42,641 nucleotides of DNA from Pseudomonas sp. RGM2987 (GCF_022952855.1 NZ_JALJDX010000177.1:1-42641); one strand, 5' to 3'; positions 1 through 9,004 are shown, numbered from the stretch's first letter. Made by a program: numbers and translations. The notes: generated by a model from the sequence alone, not told the origin.

Positions 1-77
1 CGAACTCAGAAGTGAAACGATGCATCGCCGATGGTAGTGTGGGGTTTCCCCATGTGAGAGTAGGTCATCGTCAAGAT
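1..77 (+). rRNA. rrf: 5S ribosomal RNA, 3' part
   Basis: The first 77 bases match the 3' two thirds of a gammaproteobacterial 5S rRNA: the loop text GAACTCAGAAGTGAAACGAT, then GATGGTAGTGTGGGG, and the closing GAGAGTAGGTCATCGTCAAG. The 5' part lies outside the window, so a 16S-23S-5S operon is expected to the left and transcribed in the plus direction. The exact 3' end (about 76-77) is judged by analogy with Pseudomonas 5S. A strong terminator follows within 12 bases. Confidence 0.95.
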
Positions 78-86
78 TAAATTCCG

Positions 87-120
87 AAACCCCTATCTGC
101 TGATGCAGGTAGGGGTTTTG
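87..120 (+). terminator. rRNA operon terminator
   Basis: AACCCCTATCTGC, a four-base loop (TGAT) and GCAGGTAGGGGTTTTG form a stem of about 11 pairs with one G-T pair, followed by T-rich sequence. It lies just after the 5S rRNA and matches the usual intrinsic terminator at the end of a Pseudomonas rrn operon. Confidence 0.9.
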
Positions 121-222
121 TTTTGCCTGCTATAAACATGCGAAAGTTCGTGACAAATTTGCACACTTATTTTTGAGCCGCAGCACTAGAATAGCCCCAC
201 CTTAGTTGAGCCAGAGCGCTAT

Positions 223-882
223 ATGTCCGATCCGTCAGACGTTGATAGGTTGTCAGATCTGCCCCTGAACGATCTGGTGGCCTGCCATGAATGCGACCTG
301 TTGATGCGCAAGCCCCACCTGGCTCGCGGCGAGAAGGCCGAATGTCCTCGTTGTGGGTATGAGCTTTATGCTCACCGTCACAACGTAGTCGAACGCAGCC
401 TTGCCTTGGTCATCGCTGCTCTTCTGTTATACGTGCCAGCCAATTTTTTACCCATCATGCAACTCAACCTGCTCGGACAGTCCTCCCAGGACACCGTGTG
501 GAGTGGCGTGGTCGGCCTGTTCGATACGGGCATGCAAGGCGTATCGGTGGTGGTGTTCCTGTGCAGCATGGGCGTTCCGCTGCTCAAGCTGCTTTGTCAG
601 TTGGCGGTGCTGCTGGCTATTCGCCTGGGTGTCGGCCTTAGCTACGGTTTATTGCTGTATCGCATTTATCATCATTTACGAGACTGGGGCATGCTTGAGG
701 TGTACTTCATGGGCGTGCTGGTGGCCATCGTCAAGCTGGCCGATATGGCCTCCATCACCGTAGGTCTTGGCCTGGTGTGCTTTGTCAGTTTATTGCTGAT
801 CCAGGTTTGGCTCGAAGTGGTGATGTCACCGCATCAGATCTGGCAGGCGTTATCAGGAGAGGATGCCCATGCGGGCAATTGA
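223..882 (+). CDS. pqiA: PqiA/LetA-type membrane protein, first half-size copy
   Basis: A 219-residue inner-membrane protein of the paraquat-inducible protein A family. A zinc-ribbon-like pair of CxxC motifs (C21/C24 and C41/C44) is followed by about four hydrophobic segments near residues 59-79, 107-137, 157-175 and 177-198. E. coli PqiA and LetA are about twice this length and carry the module twice; here each module is its own gene, and the second copy starts before this one ends. Family members work with an MCE-domain protein (PqiB/LetB) that bridges the inner and outer membranes and moves lipids. The MCE gene lies two genes downstream, so the three form one operon. No strong ribosome site precedes the ATG at 223. 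A TAGAAT hexamer at 187-192 is a possible -10, but no convincing -35 was seen. Confidence 0.88.
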   Translation: MSDPSDVDRLSDLPLNDLVACHECDLLMRKPHLARGEKAECPRCGYELYAHRHNVVERSLALVIAALLLYVPANFLPIMQLNLLGQSSQDTVWSGVVGLFDTGMQGVSVVVFLCSMGVPLLKLLCQLAVLLAIRLGVGLSYGLLLYRIYHHLRDWGMLEVYFMGVLVAIVKLADMASITVGLGLVCFVSLLLIQVWLEVVMSPHQIWQALSGEDAHAGN

Positions 883-1492
883 TGCGGGCATTCTGGTTTG
901 TACCGAATGTCATGAGTTGAATCGACGGGATCCCGAGCTCGACCGCCAGACCTGTACTCGCTGCGGCGCACGGGTTCATCCTCGGCGCCCGAACAGCTTG
1001 ATGCGCACCTGGGCGCTGTTGCTCACTGCGGCGATTCTTTATATCCCGGCCAATCTGCTGCCGATCATGACCATCAACTCGCTGGGCCAGGGCGCCCCGA
1101 GCACCATCATGGCCGGTGTCATCGAGCTGGTACACCACGGCATGATTCCTATCGCCGCCGTCGTGTTCATCGCCAGTATCCTGGTGCCCACTTTCAAACT
1201 GGTGGGCATCGCGTTGCTGCTGTTTTCCGTGCAGCGACACCAGCCCATGTCGGCGCGTCAACGCATCCTCATGTACCGTTTCATCGAGTTCATCGGCCGG
1301 TGGTCGATGTTGGATATTTTCGTGATCGCCATTCTTGTGGCCGTGGTGAATTTTGGCCGGCTCGCCAGTGTCGAAGCCGGGCTCGGCTCGATTGCTTTTG
1401 CCAGCGTAGTGATTTTGACAATGATTGCCGCAGTAACCTTTGATCCCCGACTGATTTGGGATAACACGGAGTCGGATAACGACCATGACTGA
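869..1492 (+). CDS. pqiA: PqiA/LetA-type membrane protein, second half-size copy
   Basis: A 207-residue paralogue of the preceding gene with the same plan: CxxC pairs at C11/C14 and C29/C32, then about four transmembrane segments. An in-frame ATG at 863 exists, but AGGAGAGG at 855-862 would touch it, while the ATG at 869 has ideal spacing, so 869 is preferred. The start lies inside the end of the first copy and the stop overlaps the next gene by 8 bases, which points to translational coupling. Together the two proteins probably stand in for the single two-module PqiA/LetA of enterobacteria. The family is certain; the transported lipid is not known from sequence. Confidence 0.87.
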   Translation: MRAIDAGILVCTECHELNRRDPELDRQTCTRCGARVHPRRPNSLMRTWALLLTAAILYIPANLLPIMTINSLGQGAPSTIMAGVIELVHHGMIPIAAVVFIASILVPTFKLVGIALLLFSVQRHQPMSARQRILMYRFIEFIGRWSMLDIFVIAILVAVVNFGRLASVEAGLGSIAFASVVILTMIAAVTFDPRLIWDNTESDNDHD

Positions 1493-3788
1493 ATTGCCTA
1501 CCGCTAAAACCCGACCGGCTTCGAACTGGTCGGCCATCTGGGTCCTGCCGCTGATTGCCTTGATCATCGGCGGCTGGCTTGGCTGGCGGGCTTATAACGA
1601 CACCGGAATCGAGATCAGTGTGCGCTTTGAGAGCGGCGAAGGCATTCAAGTCAACAAGACTGAAATCGTCTACAAGGGCATGACCGTCGGTAAGGTGAAG
1701 AATCTGACGCTCGATGACGAAGGTAGCACCAAAGGGGTGATCGCCACTGTCGAGATGAACAAGGACGTCGAACAGTACCTCAAGACCGGTACCCGTTTCT
1801 GGCTGGTCAAGCCGAGCGTCTCGTTGGCCGGGATCACTGGCCTGGAGACCCTGGTCTCGGGCAACTACGTGGCGATCAGCCCGGGCGAAGGGGAATCGAC
1901 GCGCAAGTTCAAGGCGCTGGCCGAAGAGCCGCCGCTCTCGGACGCCAAGCCAGGATTGCACCTGACCATCAAGGCCGATCGCCTGGGCTCACTGGACCGT
2001 GGCAGTCCGGTGTTCTACAAGCAGATCCAGGTCGGTCAGGTGAAGAGCTACACCTTGTCCGAGGACCAGAGTACGGTTGAGATCAAGGTCTTCATCGAAC
2101 CGACCTACGCCAGCCTGGTGCGTAAACACACGCGTTTCTGGAACGCCAGCGGCATCAGCATTGATGCCAACCTGTCGGGCGTCAAAGTGCGCAGTGAGTC
2201 GCTCGCCAGTATCGTGGCCGGTGGTATCGCGTTTGCCACGCCGGAAAGCCGCAAGGACAGCCCGCCCACCGACCCGAGCCTGCCGTTTCGTCTTTATGAA
2301 GACTTCGACGCCGCCGCTGCCGGGATCCGCGTGAAGGTCAAGCTCAGCGACTTCGAAGGTTTGCAGGCCGGCCGCACCCCGGTGATGTACAAAGGCATCC
2401 AGGTGGGTAGCTTGAAAAACCTCAAGGTCGACCCGGACCTGTCCAGCGCCACTGCCGAATTGACGATGGACCCACTCGCCGAAGATTACCTGGTAACGGG
2501 CACGCAGTTCTGGGTCGTCAAGCCATCGATTTCTCTGGCTGGCATCACAGGCCTGGAAGCCTTGGTGAAGGGCAACTACATCGCCGTGCGCCCGGGTGAC
2601 AAGGGCAGCGCACCGCAGCGCGAATTCGAAGCCAGGGCCAAGGCGCCACCGCTGGATTTGCGTTCACCGGGGCTGCACCTGGTCCTGCTCACCGAGAATC
2701 TTGGATCGCTGGAAGTCGGCAGCCCGATTCTCTATAAGCAGGTCAAGGTCGGCTCGGTGCAAAGCTACCAGTTCTCCCGCAAGAAAAAGCAGCTGATCAT
2801 TGGCGTGCACATCGAGAAGGAATACGAAGGACTGGTGAATGGCTCGACACGCTTCTGGAACGCCAGCGGCATCACCCTCACCGGCGGTTTGACGGGCGGG
2901 ATCCAGGTCAAGAGCGAATCGCTGCAGAGCCTGATGGCCGGCGGCATCGCCTTCGAAACGCCGGAGCCCAACGTGCCGCTGAAACGGCGTATCCCCAGGT
3001 TCCGGCTGTTCGAGGATCGTGAAGCCGCGCAACAGCGTGGCACCGTTGTGACGATCAAAGTCGACCGCGCCGACGGCTTGCGCAGCGGTACGCCAATCCG
3101 TTTCAAAGGGCTGGATGTGGGCAAGATAGAGGACGTGGATCTGAGTGCCGATATGCAATCGGTCCTGGTCACGGCGCGTATCACCGAGGTGCCGGAGCGC
3201 ATCGCCCGGGTCGGTTCGCTGTTCTGGGTGGTCAAGCCGGAACTGGGCTTGATGAAGACCTCCAACCTGGAGACCTTGGTCACGGGCCAGTACATCGAAG
3301 TGCAGCCTTCGGCGAAGAACCTGGGGCCGCAGAAGAACTTCGTGGCGCTGGACAATCCGCCGCAGAGCGCGGTGCCGGAGGCAGGCCTGAGTTTGGTGCT
3401 GAGCGCGGCTCGCCGTGGTTCGTTGAAGATCGGTGTGCCGGTGACTTATCGCGAGATTACCGTGGGCAAGGTCACCGGGTATGAGTTGGGCCAGACGGCG
3501 GACCGCGTGCTGATCCATATCCTGATCGAGCCCAAGTACGCGCCATTGGTACGTAGCGGCACGCGATTCTGGAACAGCAGCGGTTTCGGTCTGGACTTCG
3601 GTCTGTTCAAGGGGGCGACCGTGCGGACCGAATCGCTTGAGACCTTGATCCAGGGCGGTATTGCGTTCGCGACGCCGGATGGCGAAAAGATGGGCAACCC
3701 GGCACGACCGGAGCAGACGTTCCCGCTGTTCGATAAATTCGAGGATGAATGGCTGACCTGGGCGCCGAAGATCAAACTCGATAAATAA
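1485..3788 (+). CDS. pqiB: PqiB/LetB-like MCE protein with six MCE domains
   Basis: A 767-residue periplasm-spanning lipid-transport protein anchored by one N-terminal transmembrane helix (about residues 15-34). Six MCE modules follow at roughly 42-135, 157-255, 280-375, 397-500, 522-620 and 640-740. Each opens with a G-x-P/E-I-x-Y/F-K-x-hydrophobic-x-VG segment and most hold a TRFW or FWVVKP strand. E. coli PqiB has three MCE domains and LetB (YebT) seven, so six is an intermediate number. In the family, stacked MCE rings form a hydrophobic tunnel between the membranes. The gene overlaps the second pqiA by 8 bases. No pqiC lipoprotein gene follows: a REPIN and a convergent operon come next. 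The exact paralogue assignment (PqiB or LetB) is open. Confidence 0.9.
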   Translation: MTELPTAKTRPASNWSAIWVLPLIALIIGGWLGWRAYNDTGIEISVRFESGEGIQVNKTEIVYKGMTVGKVKNLTLDDEGSTKGVIATVEMNKDVEQYLKTGTRFWLVKPSVSLAGITGLETLVSGNYVAISPGEGESTRKFKALAEEPPLSDAKPGLHLTIKADRLGSLDRGSPVFYKQIQVGQVKSYTLSEDQSTVEIKVFIEPTYASLVRKHTRFWNASGISIDANLSGVKVRSESLASIVAGGIAFATPESRKDSPPTDPSLPFRLYEDFDAAAAGIRVKVKLSDFEGLQAGRTPVMYKGIQVGSLKNLKVDPDLSSATAELTMDPLAEDYLVTGTQFWVVKPSISLAGITGLEALVKGNYIAVRPGDKGSAPQREFEARAKAPPLDLRSPGLHLVLLTENLGSLEVGSPILYKQVKVGSVQSYQFSRKKKQLIIGVHIEKEYEGLVNGSTRFWNASGITLTGGLTGGIQVKSESLQSLMAGGIAFETPEPNVPLKRRIPRFRLFEDREAAQQRGTVVTIKVDRADGLRSGTPIRFKGLDVGKIEDVDLSADMQSVLVTARITEVPERIARVGSLFWVVKPELGLMKTSNLETLVTGQYIEVQPSAKNLGPQKNFVALDNPPQSAVPEAGLSLVLSAARRGSLKIGVPVTYREITVGKVTGYELGQTADRVLIHILIEPKYAPLVRSGTRFWNSSGFGLDFGLFKGATVRTESLETLIQGGIAFATPDGEKMGNPARPEQTFPLFDKFEDEWLTWAPKIKLDK

Positions 3789-3830
3789 AGCTGGAGGCGC
3801 TATTTGTGCCTGTCCAGGGACCGCGTCGCC

Positions 3831-3928
3831 GCCTTCGCGAGCAAGCCCGCTCCCACACTGATTCTTCAGTGGAAACAAAGGTCTGCGCACACCGCAGATC
3901 TACTGTGGGAGCGGGCTTGCTCTCGAAG
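3831..3928. repeat. REPIN (two inverted REP elements)
   Basis: Two copies of the Pseudomonas REP palindrome face each other: TTCGCGAGCAAGCCCGCTCC at the left (about 3834-3853, continuing CACA) and TGTGGGAGCGGGCTTGCTC at the right (3904-3922). They enclose about 45 bases of unrelated sequence. This is the standard REP doublet found in gaps between genes. It lies between the convergent ends of the pqi and mks operons and may also help end transcripts. Confidence 0.9.
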
Positions 3929-3961
3929 AGGCCAGTGAAATCAACAAACAGTCGGCATAAA

Positions 3962-3999
3962 TGAAAAAGGCCGCGATCCATCTGGATCGCGGCCTTTTC
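3962..3999 (-). terminator. Terminator of the mks operon, bidirectional
   Basis: AAAAAGGCCGCGATCCA and TGGATCGCGGCCTTTT are almost perfectly complementary around a two-base centre, giving a long GC-rich stem with A/T tracts on both flanks. It lies 17 bases beyond the mksB stop and can also stop read-through from the pqi operon. Confidence 0.9.
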
Positions 4000-4015
4000 A
4001 TGCCCGGCTTTCAGC

Positions 4016-6856
4016 TTACACAGAATCCAGTTCCGGCTCATCGGCCTGCACATTCACCGTGGCTTTCACTGCATCGTGACGACGGATGTATTTCCAGTCC
4101 GCTTCGTCGATGTAGATGCCGTTCGGTCCGCTGCCGCCTTCCAGGTCGATGGCAACACTGGCGCAGACCTGCGGCTTGACGCTGGCGAGGATCGGCACGA
4201 AGCCCAGTTGCAAGCTGGTTTCCAGCAACGCTGCCTGGTTCTTCTCGTCGATGTCCGCGGCTTCGTCCAGGTAGTACGGCAGACGCACGCGGCCGGCCTG
4301 TTCGCGGTCCATCAGGTGCAGCAACAAGTACATGTTGGTCAGCGCCTTGATGGTCATGGTGGTGCCGTTGGATGCCGCGCCGTCGATGTCGGTGTGGATC
4401 ACCGGCTGGCCGTTGACCTTGGTGATCTCGAACGCCAGTTCGAACAGGTCCTTGAGGCCGAGCTGGTTGTGGTTCGCCGCCACCAGCCGCGCCAGGTACT
4501 CCTTGGCTTCTTCGTTCTTGTTGTCCTGCTCGGCGCTCTGGCTGAGGTCGAACACCGACAGGGTCTCGCCTTCCTCGTACTGGCCGGCGCTGTGGATGAT
4601 CTGGTCGATGTGCTTGAGCGCTTCTTTGTTCGGCGCCAGGACGATGCGGAAGCTCTGCAGGTTGGACACCTGGCGTTTGTTGATCTCGCGGTTGAACAGC
4701 GCCAGTTGGTGCTCGAGGCTGTCGTAGTCGCTGCGAATGTTGCGCAGGGTCCGGGCGATGTCGGTGACCGCCGCACGGCGTGCCTTACCCAGGGTCAGGG
4801 CTTCATCGGTGCGGTGGGCGTAGGCGTTGATCAGCAGTTGCAGACGCCGCTCCATGTCGTCTTCGCTGTCGAACTTGGCCACGCCCTTGAGACGTACCTG
4901 GGCGTACAGCGCTTCGATCTGGCCGTCGATGCGCAACAGGCCTTGCCAGCTGTCCTGGTAGTCGTTGAGCAATGGCAGCAGGTTGTCCATGGAGTCGTCG
5001 ACCGGGTCCATGAATGGCGTGCCGAACGGCAGGTCCGCCGGCAGCAGTTGCCGACGGCGCAAGGCGTCGTCGAGGGTGCGCTGCTTGGCTTCCATGTCGG
5101 CGATCTGCCGGCCAACCAGCTGCAACTTGGCGGACAGCTGCTGGACGCGTTCGGTGAAGGCGTCGCTGGAGCGCTTGAGTTCGTCCTGGGCCGCTTCCAT
5201 CTGCGCCAGTTGCTCAAGCTTCTCGCCTTCTTCGGCGCTCAAGGTCTGGGTGCGACGGAAATCTTCGAGGGCTTTCTGCGCGTCCAGTACCTGCTGGTAC
5301 AGCGCTTCGGTCTGGGTCTTGCTCGCCGCGCGGTCGGCGGCCACGGCTTGCTGGGTCTTGAGCTGCTTGAGTTCTTTTTCCAGGCGTTCCTTCTGGTCCC
5401 GCAGGGCGGCGCGGTCGGCCAAAGCTTGCAAGGCGGGCGGCTCAATGTGAGACAGGTCGATGGACAGGCCCGGCACTTCGAAACGCTCACCTTTAAAGCC
5501 GTCGAGGATCAGTTCCATGGACTTGACCCACTCGCCGTTCTCGTCCAGCGCGATGCCATGCTCGCCCAGTGGCAGGCTGAACAGGGCGCTGTTGAACAGG
5601 CGCATCAGGCGTTCGACGTCCTGCTGCGAGAACTCTTCGCGCAGGCGGGCGTAGCTGTTGTTGTCGGCGTGATCGAGTTGCTGCTTGACCGACTTCAGGC
5701 GTTTTTCCAGATCCCGCAGGCGCTCCTCCAGGTCTTCGGCGCTGAACTGCCGGGACTGGGCCAGGGCGCCGGCCAGTTCGTCGTGGGCGTCCTTGGCGGC
5801 AAGCAATTGTTGCTCCAGGACTTTCACGTCATCGACCAGGGCGAAGCGATGCTTGAGCACCGACAGTTCGCCGAGCCAGCGCTGGATGCCGCTGATTTCC
5901 CGTTCCAGGCGCATCAGTTCCTGAGTGCCGCCGCGCTGGTCGTTCTGCAGCGAATCCTGTTCGTTGCGGTAGTGTTCGGCCTGGATGGTCAGCTCTTCCT
6001 TGCGCGCACTGGCGTAGTCCGACCAGGTGCCCAGCAGCGAGTCGAGCAGCGGCGACAGGCGATGCAACTTGCCGCGCAGGATATCGCGCTGCTTTACGCC
6101 GTTGGCCAGGGCTTCCACCAGCGGACCGGCCGCGACCAGAGAGTTGTAGTCCTGCTCCATGCGTCGTACGTCGCGGAAGGCTTCTTCGCACGCGGCGATG
6201 TAGTCCACGCTGCCGGAACGCAAGCTGTGCTCGAAGGCATCGAGGAACAGTTGCTTGAGCTTGGCCGCGGTGATTTCGCGCATGTGCAGCAGGTTGATGA
6301 ACAGCGCACGGAACGTCTTGAGGCTTTGTTCGCTGGTGGAGCGCAGCGGAATCAGCGTCAGGTCCAGTGGGATTGAGGTGTGGCCACCCACCAGCAGGCG
6401 TCGCAGTTCATCGGGCTTGAGCTCATAGGCCTTGAGGCCTTCGCGCTCAAGGTTGGTGAACAGTTCTTTCTGACGCAGGCAGGTGTCGTTTTTCTGGTAA
6501 TGGGCCAGGTCCAGTTTGCCGGCGTAGGCAAAGAACTGGTGACCGAAACCGCCGCCGGGGCCGCGTCCGACCACGCCAATCACATGAGGACCGTGGGGCA
6601 GGGCGACTTCCACCAGGATGTAACTGGTGTCCGAGGCAAAATAGAACCGCCGGGACTGTTCCAGGCTGTACTTGCCGAAGCTCATGTCTGACATGCGCGC
6701 CAGGATCGGGAACTGCAAGGCGTTGATCGACGCGGATTTACCCAGGTTGTTCGCACCGTACACCGACAGCGGTTCTTCCAGCGGGAACAGGCCGAGGCTG
6801 TAGCCGGCGGTGTTCAAAAGGGCAAAGCGGCGGATGCCGTAGCGTTCCTTGCTCAT
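4016..6856 (-). CDS. mksB: MksB, SMC-like ATPase of the MksBEF condensin
   Basis: A 946-residue condensin ATPase of the MukB-like Mks family that organises and helps segregate the chromosome. The N-terminal head has a Walker A motif GANNLGKS at residues 34-41. Long charged heptad-like coiled coils occupy about residues 230-740. The C-terminal head has the ABC signature region SNGTTMTIKAL from residue 829 and a Walker B motif YYLDEAADID from residue 861, with the catalytic acidic pair at 864-865. Its length is well below MukB (about 1,480), as expected for MksB. It is the last gene of mksF-mksE-mksB; its ATG overlaps the mksE stop (ATGA). No mksG (TOPRIM nuclease) gene is present, which argues for a housekeeping role over plasmid defence. 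Confidence 0.93.
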   Translation of the reverse strand: MSKERYGIRRFALLNTAGYSLGLFPLEEPLSVYGANNLGKSASINALQFPILARMSDMSFGKYSLEQSRRFYFASDTSYILVEVALPHGPHVIGVVGRGPGGGFGHQFFAYAGKLDLAHYQKNDTCLRQKELFTNLEREGLKAYELKPDELRRLLVGGHTSIPLDLTLIPLRSTSEQSLKTFRALFINLLHMREITAAKLKQLFLDAFEHSLRSGSVDYIAACEEAFRDVRRMEQDYNSLVAAGPLVEALANGVKQRDILRGKLHRLSPLLDSLLGTWSDYASARKEELTIQAEHYRNEQDSLQNDQRGGTQELMRLEREISGIQRWLGELSVLKHRFALVDDVKVLEQQLLAAKDAHDELAGALAQSRQFSAEDLEERLRDLEKRLKSVKQQLDHADNNSYARLREEFSQQDVERLMRLFNSALFSLPLGEHGIALDENGEWVKSMELILDGFKGERFEVPGLSIDLSHIEPPALQALADRAALRDQKERLEKELKQLKTQQAVAADRAASKTQTEALYQQVLDAQKALEDFRRTQTLSAEEGEKLEQLAQMEAAQDELKRSSDAFTERVQQLSAKLQLVGRQIADMEAKQRTLDDALRRRQLLPADLPFGTPFMDPVDDSMDNLLPLLNDYQDSWQGLLRIDGQIEALYAQVRLKGVAKFDSEDDMERRLQLLINAYAHRTDEALTLGKARRAAVTDIARTLRNIRSDYDSLEHQLALFNREINKRQVSNLQSFRIVLAPNKEALKHIDQIIHSAGQYEEGETLSVFDLSQSAEQDNKNEEAKEYLARLVAANHNQLGLKDLFELAFEITKVNGQPVIHTDIDGAASNGTTMTIKALTNMYLLLHLMDREQAGRVRLPYYLDEAADIDEKNQAALLETSLQLGFVPILASVKPQVCASVAIDLEGGSGPNGIYIDEADWKYIRRHDAVKATVNVQADEPELDSV

Positions 6857-7554
6857 GCGTCGGTCTCCTGTTCTTCGGCAATGGCGCGGGCCAGTGCGTC
6901 TTCTTCGCTTTCGTCTTCAAAAGGTGCCAGGTCGAGCGGGTCGTCGGTTTGCAGCAGGTTCTCGTCGCTGTCTTCGTCGATGATTATCGGCGCCGGCAAT
7001 GGCAGGACGCTGTGCACGCTGGCGGCCAGGTCGCGGTCCTGCTGGACCGACAGGCAGACGTCGAGGAAGCGGTGCATCGGCGGCAGGAAACGGTACACGC
7101 CGTTGTCTTCGCTGGCGAAGCCCAGTTGAGTCATGCGGCGCATGATTTTTTCTTCCAGCTCTTCCTGGGTCTGCACTTCGGCCTGGATGAACAGGTCGCG
7201 GTACTTTTCCAGTAGCGACGGCAGTTCGTCACGGCCCAGGCTGCCACCGTCGAGCACGGCAATCGGGTCGCGACCCTGGTCGGCCAGGTGTTCGACAAGG
7301 ATGAAGGTGAACAGCGCCAGGCGCTGGGCGGTCTTGTTCACCGCGGCGGCGGCCAGGTCCGGCACGAAGTAGTAGAAACCACGGGTGTCGCACACCAGTT
7401 CGAAACCCAAGGCCTTGAACAGTGTGCGGTACTGGTCCTGGAAGTTCGACAGTTGCGCGTACAGCTCCGGGTCGCGGCGGCTGACGTGGTAGCCCTTGGA
7501 CAGCTCGCGAAAGATCGGCGCCAGTTGGGACAGTTCGGAAAGATCAAGATGCAT
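6853..7554 (-). CDS. mksE: MksE, condensin accessory subunit
   Basis: A 233-residue protein in the position and of the size of MksE, the winged-helix dimer that binds the kleisin MksF and helps load the SMC heads. The N-terminal two thirds are predicted helical and rich in conserved aromatics (FRELSKGYHVSRRDPELY from about residue 16; RGFYYFVPD near 58-66). The last 60 residues are very acidic, like many kleisin-associated proteins. Its start overlaps the end of mksF by 11 bases and its stop overlaps mksB by 4, so the subunits are translationally coupled. Assignment rests mainly on context and family resemblance. Confidence 0.87.
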   Translation of the reverse strand: MHLDLSELSQLAPIFRELSKGYHVSRRDPELYAQLSNFQDQYRTLFKALGFELVCDTRGFYYFVPDLAAAAVNKTAQRLALFTFILVEHLADQGRDPIAVLDGGSLGRDELPSLLEKYRDLFIQAEVQTQEELEEKIMRRMTQLGFASEDNGVYRFLPPMHRFLDVCLSVQQDRDLAASVHSVLPLPAPIIIDEDSDENLLQTDDPLDLAPFEDESEEDALARAIAEEQETDA

Positions 7555-8824
7555 TTGGGATGCTCGCAGAATCCTCGGCGGCGCTGTCGCGGGCCGAGAG
7601 CAGGGCGAAGGAGCGCAGGCTGACCTGATGCTCGTGAGTGTGATAGTCGCGGCGTTCCAGACGCTCGCGCTTGAAACGTTTTTCCCGCGACAGGCGCGAG
7701 AACCAGTACAGCAATTCGTCGGTGGCGCCGTCCGGCTCCTGCTCCAGCAGCCAGGTCATCAGGTCCGGCATCGGCAGGGCGTCTTCGCAGCGCTCGACCA
7801 TCTCGCGCACGGTGCGCGGCGCCCGTGGGGCTTCGCCGCCCTTGTGGGTCTTGTGGGCTTTGGGGAAGCGCGCCGGTTTCGGTTCGAAACGGGCCAGGGC
7901 GTAGACGTAGGCCTCAACCTGGCTGGCACTGCCGAGGAAGGTGCTTTGCGGCCGGGTGAACAGCGGCATGGCTGCCTGCGGCACGGCATCGATGCCTTTG
8001 CGGCGAATGGCGGCTAGGGCCAACGCCGCGCCACGGGTCACGGCGTTGTGGCGACGGGCTTCCTCGCGCAGGGGCAACAGCAGTTCACGGGCATGGCGCA
8101 GAGTCAGTTGGGCACTGGTCTGCATCTCGAGGATGCGGGCGTGGGTGCGCAGCAGCATGTCGTCGTCCACCAGGTGGCCGAGGCGCTGCTGCTCGGTGAG
8201 CATGCGCAATAGCACGTTCTCGACCTTGCGCACGCCTTGCTCGAATGCGCCGTCGGCGTTCACCAGTTGGATCATCGGTTCGACGTATTCGTCCCAGGTT
8301 GCCAGGACTTCGGCGTAGCGCTGACGCAGCGGGATCTGCCGGTCGCTGGTCTTGGCCCGTTCAGCCACGGCCACCAGGGCCTGCTCGTCATTGGCGAGTT
8401 TCTTCAGGACGTCGCGCACGCGCATGTCCAGCAGGCGCAACTGGCGGGCGAGGTCGTTGCCGTCGCGCACGTCAAACGCATCCTGGATGTAGCCGGCCAG
8501 GCGCTCGAGGTGACGCAGGTAGGCTTCGATCTCCAGGCACAGGCCCAGGCGGTGTTCGCGGCGCAGGTAGGCGAGGAAGTCATGGATCTGGGCGTTGAGC
8601 TCGAAGCGGTTCGGGCTTTTCGCCACCGGCACCAGGATGTCCAGGCGGATCCACACGTCCAGCAGGCTGGTGATGTCCTGGGGCGTGCTGTCCAGTTGTT
8701 GGGCGGCCAATTGTGAACGCAATTCGTTGAGGCTCAGGGTGCCCTGGTCGAAGTGCTCGCACAAAGGTTCCAGCAATGCCCAGTGTTCAGCGAGGGCGCG
8801 CAACACGCGCTTGGGTTCGATCAT
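7544..8824 (-). CDS. mksF: MksF, kleisin subunit of the MksBEF condensin
   Basis: A 426-residue kleisin, the flexible subunit that joins the two MksB heads and carries MksE. It begins with MIEPKRVLRALAEHW, a helical N-terminal domain like that of MukF, and continues as helical bundles with a basic C-terminal segment (RREKRFKRERLERRDYHTH) before a loose acidic tail. A longer reading to 8890 is possible, but a TACAAT hexamer at 8860-8865 would put the transcript start inside that extension, so the ATG at 8824 is preferred. It is the first gene of the mks operon and overlaps mksE by 11 bases. Kleisins diverge strongly, so gene order is important support. Confidence 0.85.
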   Translation of the reverse strand: MIEPKRVLRALAEHWALLEPLCEHFDQGTLSLNELRSQLAAQQLDSTPQDITSLLDVWIRLDILVPVAKSPNRFELNAQIHDFLAYLRREHRLGLCLEIEAYLRHLERLAGYIQDAFDVRDGNDLARQLRLLDMRVRDVLKKLANDEQALVAVAERAKTSDRQIPLRQRYAEVLATWDEYVEPMIQLVNADGAFEQGVRKVENVLLRMLTEQQRLGHLVDDDMLLRTHARILEMQTSAQLTLRHARELLLPLREEARRHNAVTRGAALALAAIRRKGIDAVPQAAMPLFTRPQSTFLGSASQVEAYVYALARFEPKPARFPKAHKTHKGGEAPRAPRTVREMVERCEDALPMPDLMTWLLEQEPDGATDELLYWFSRLSREKRFKRERLERRDYHTHEHQVSLRSFALLSARDSAAEDSASIPNAS

Positions 8825-8859
8825 CGCAGTGGCCGTCGGGTTGGCAATTAAAAGCGGCG

Positions 8860-8865
8860 ATTGTA
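8860..8865 (-). promoter_or_regulatory. Possible -10 of the mksFEB promoter
   Basis: TACAAT on the minus strand, one base from the sigma-70 consensus, lies 35 bases before the chosen mksF ATG. No good -35 lies 16-18 bases upstream (the best is GAATCG or TGAATC), so this is weak. Confidence 0.35.
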
Positions 8866-9004
8866 CTGCATCGGGCCGGTTGCGATTCACCCCTGAGACG
8901 GACTGTCGTCGCTATCGGCCAACTATTGATTCAACAGGGAAGCGATCCGCGTCGAAGGACGGTAGAATCCCTCCCACTTTCAGTTATCCACAAGTGGCCG
9001 ACCC

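Noticed and set aside
4076..6376. A 766-codon plus-strand ORF opposite mksB
   Set aside because: It lies wholly antisense to a well-supported condensin gene, is rich in V, Q, L, A and G as expected of antisense frames of GC-rich genes, and has no recognisable motif.
4016..8824. Wadjet-type anti-plasmid defence operon
   Set aside because: The nuclease gene (mksG/jetD) that defines it is absent from both flanks.
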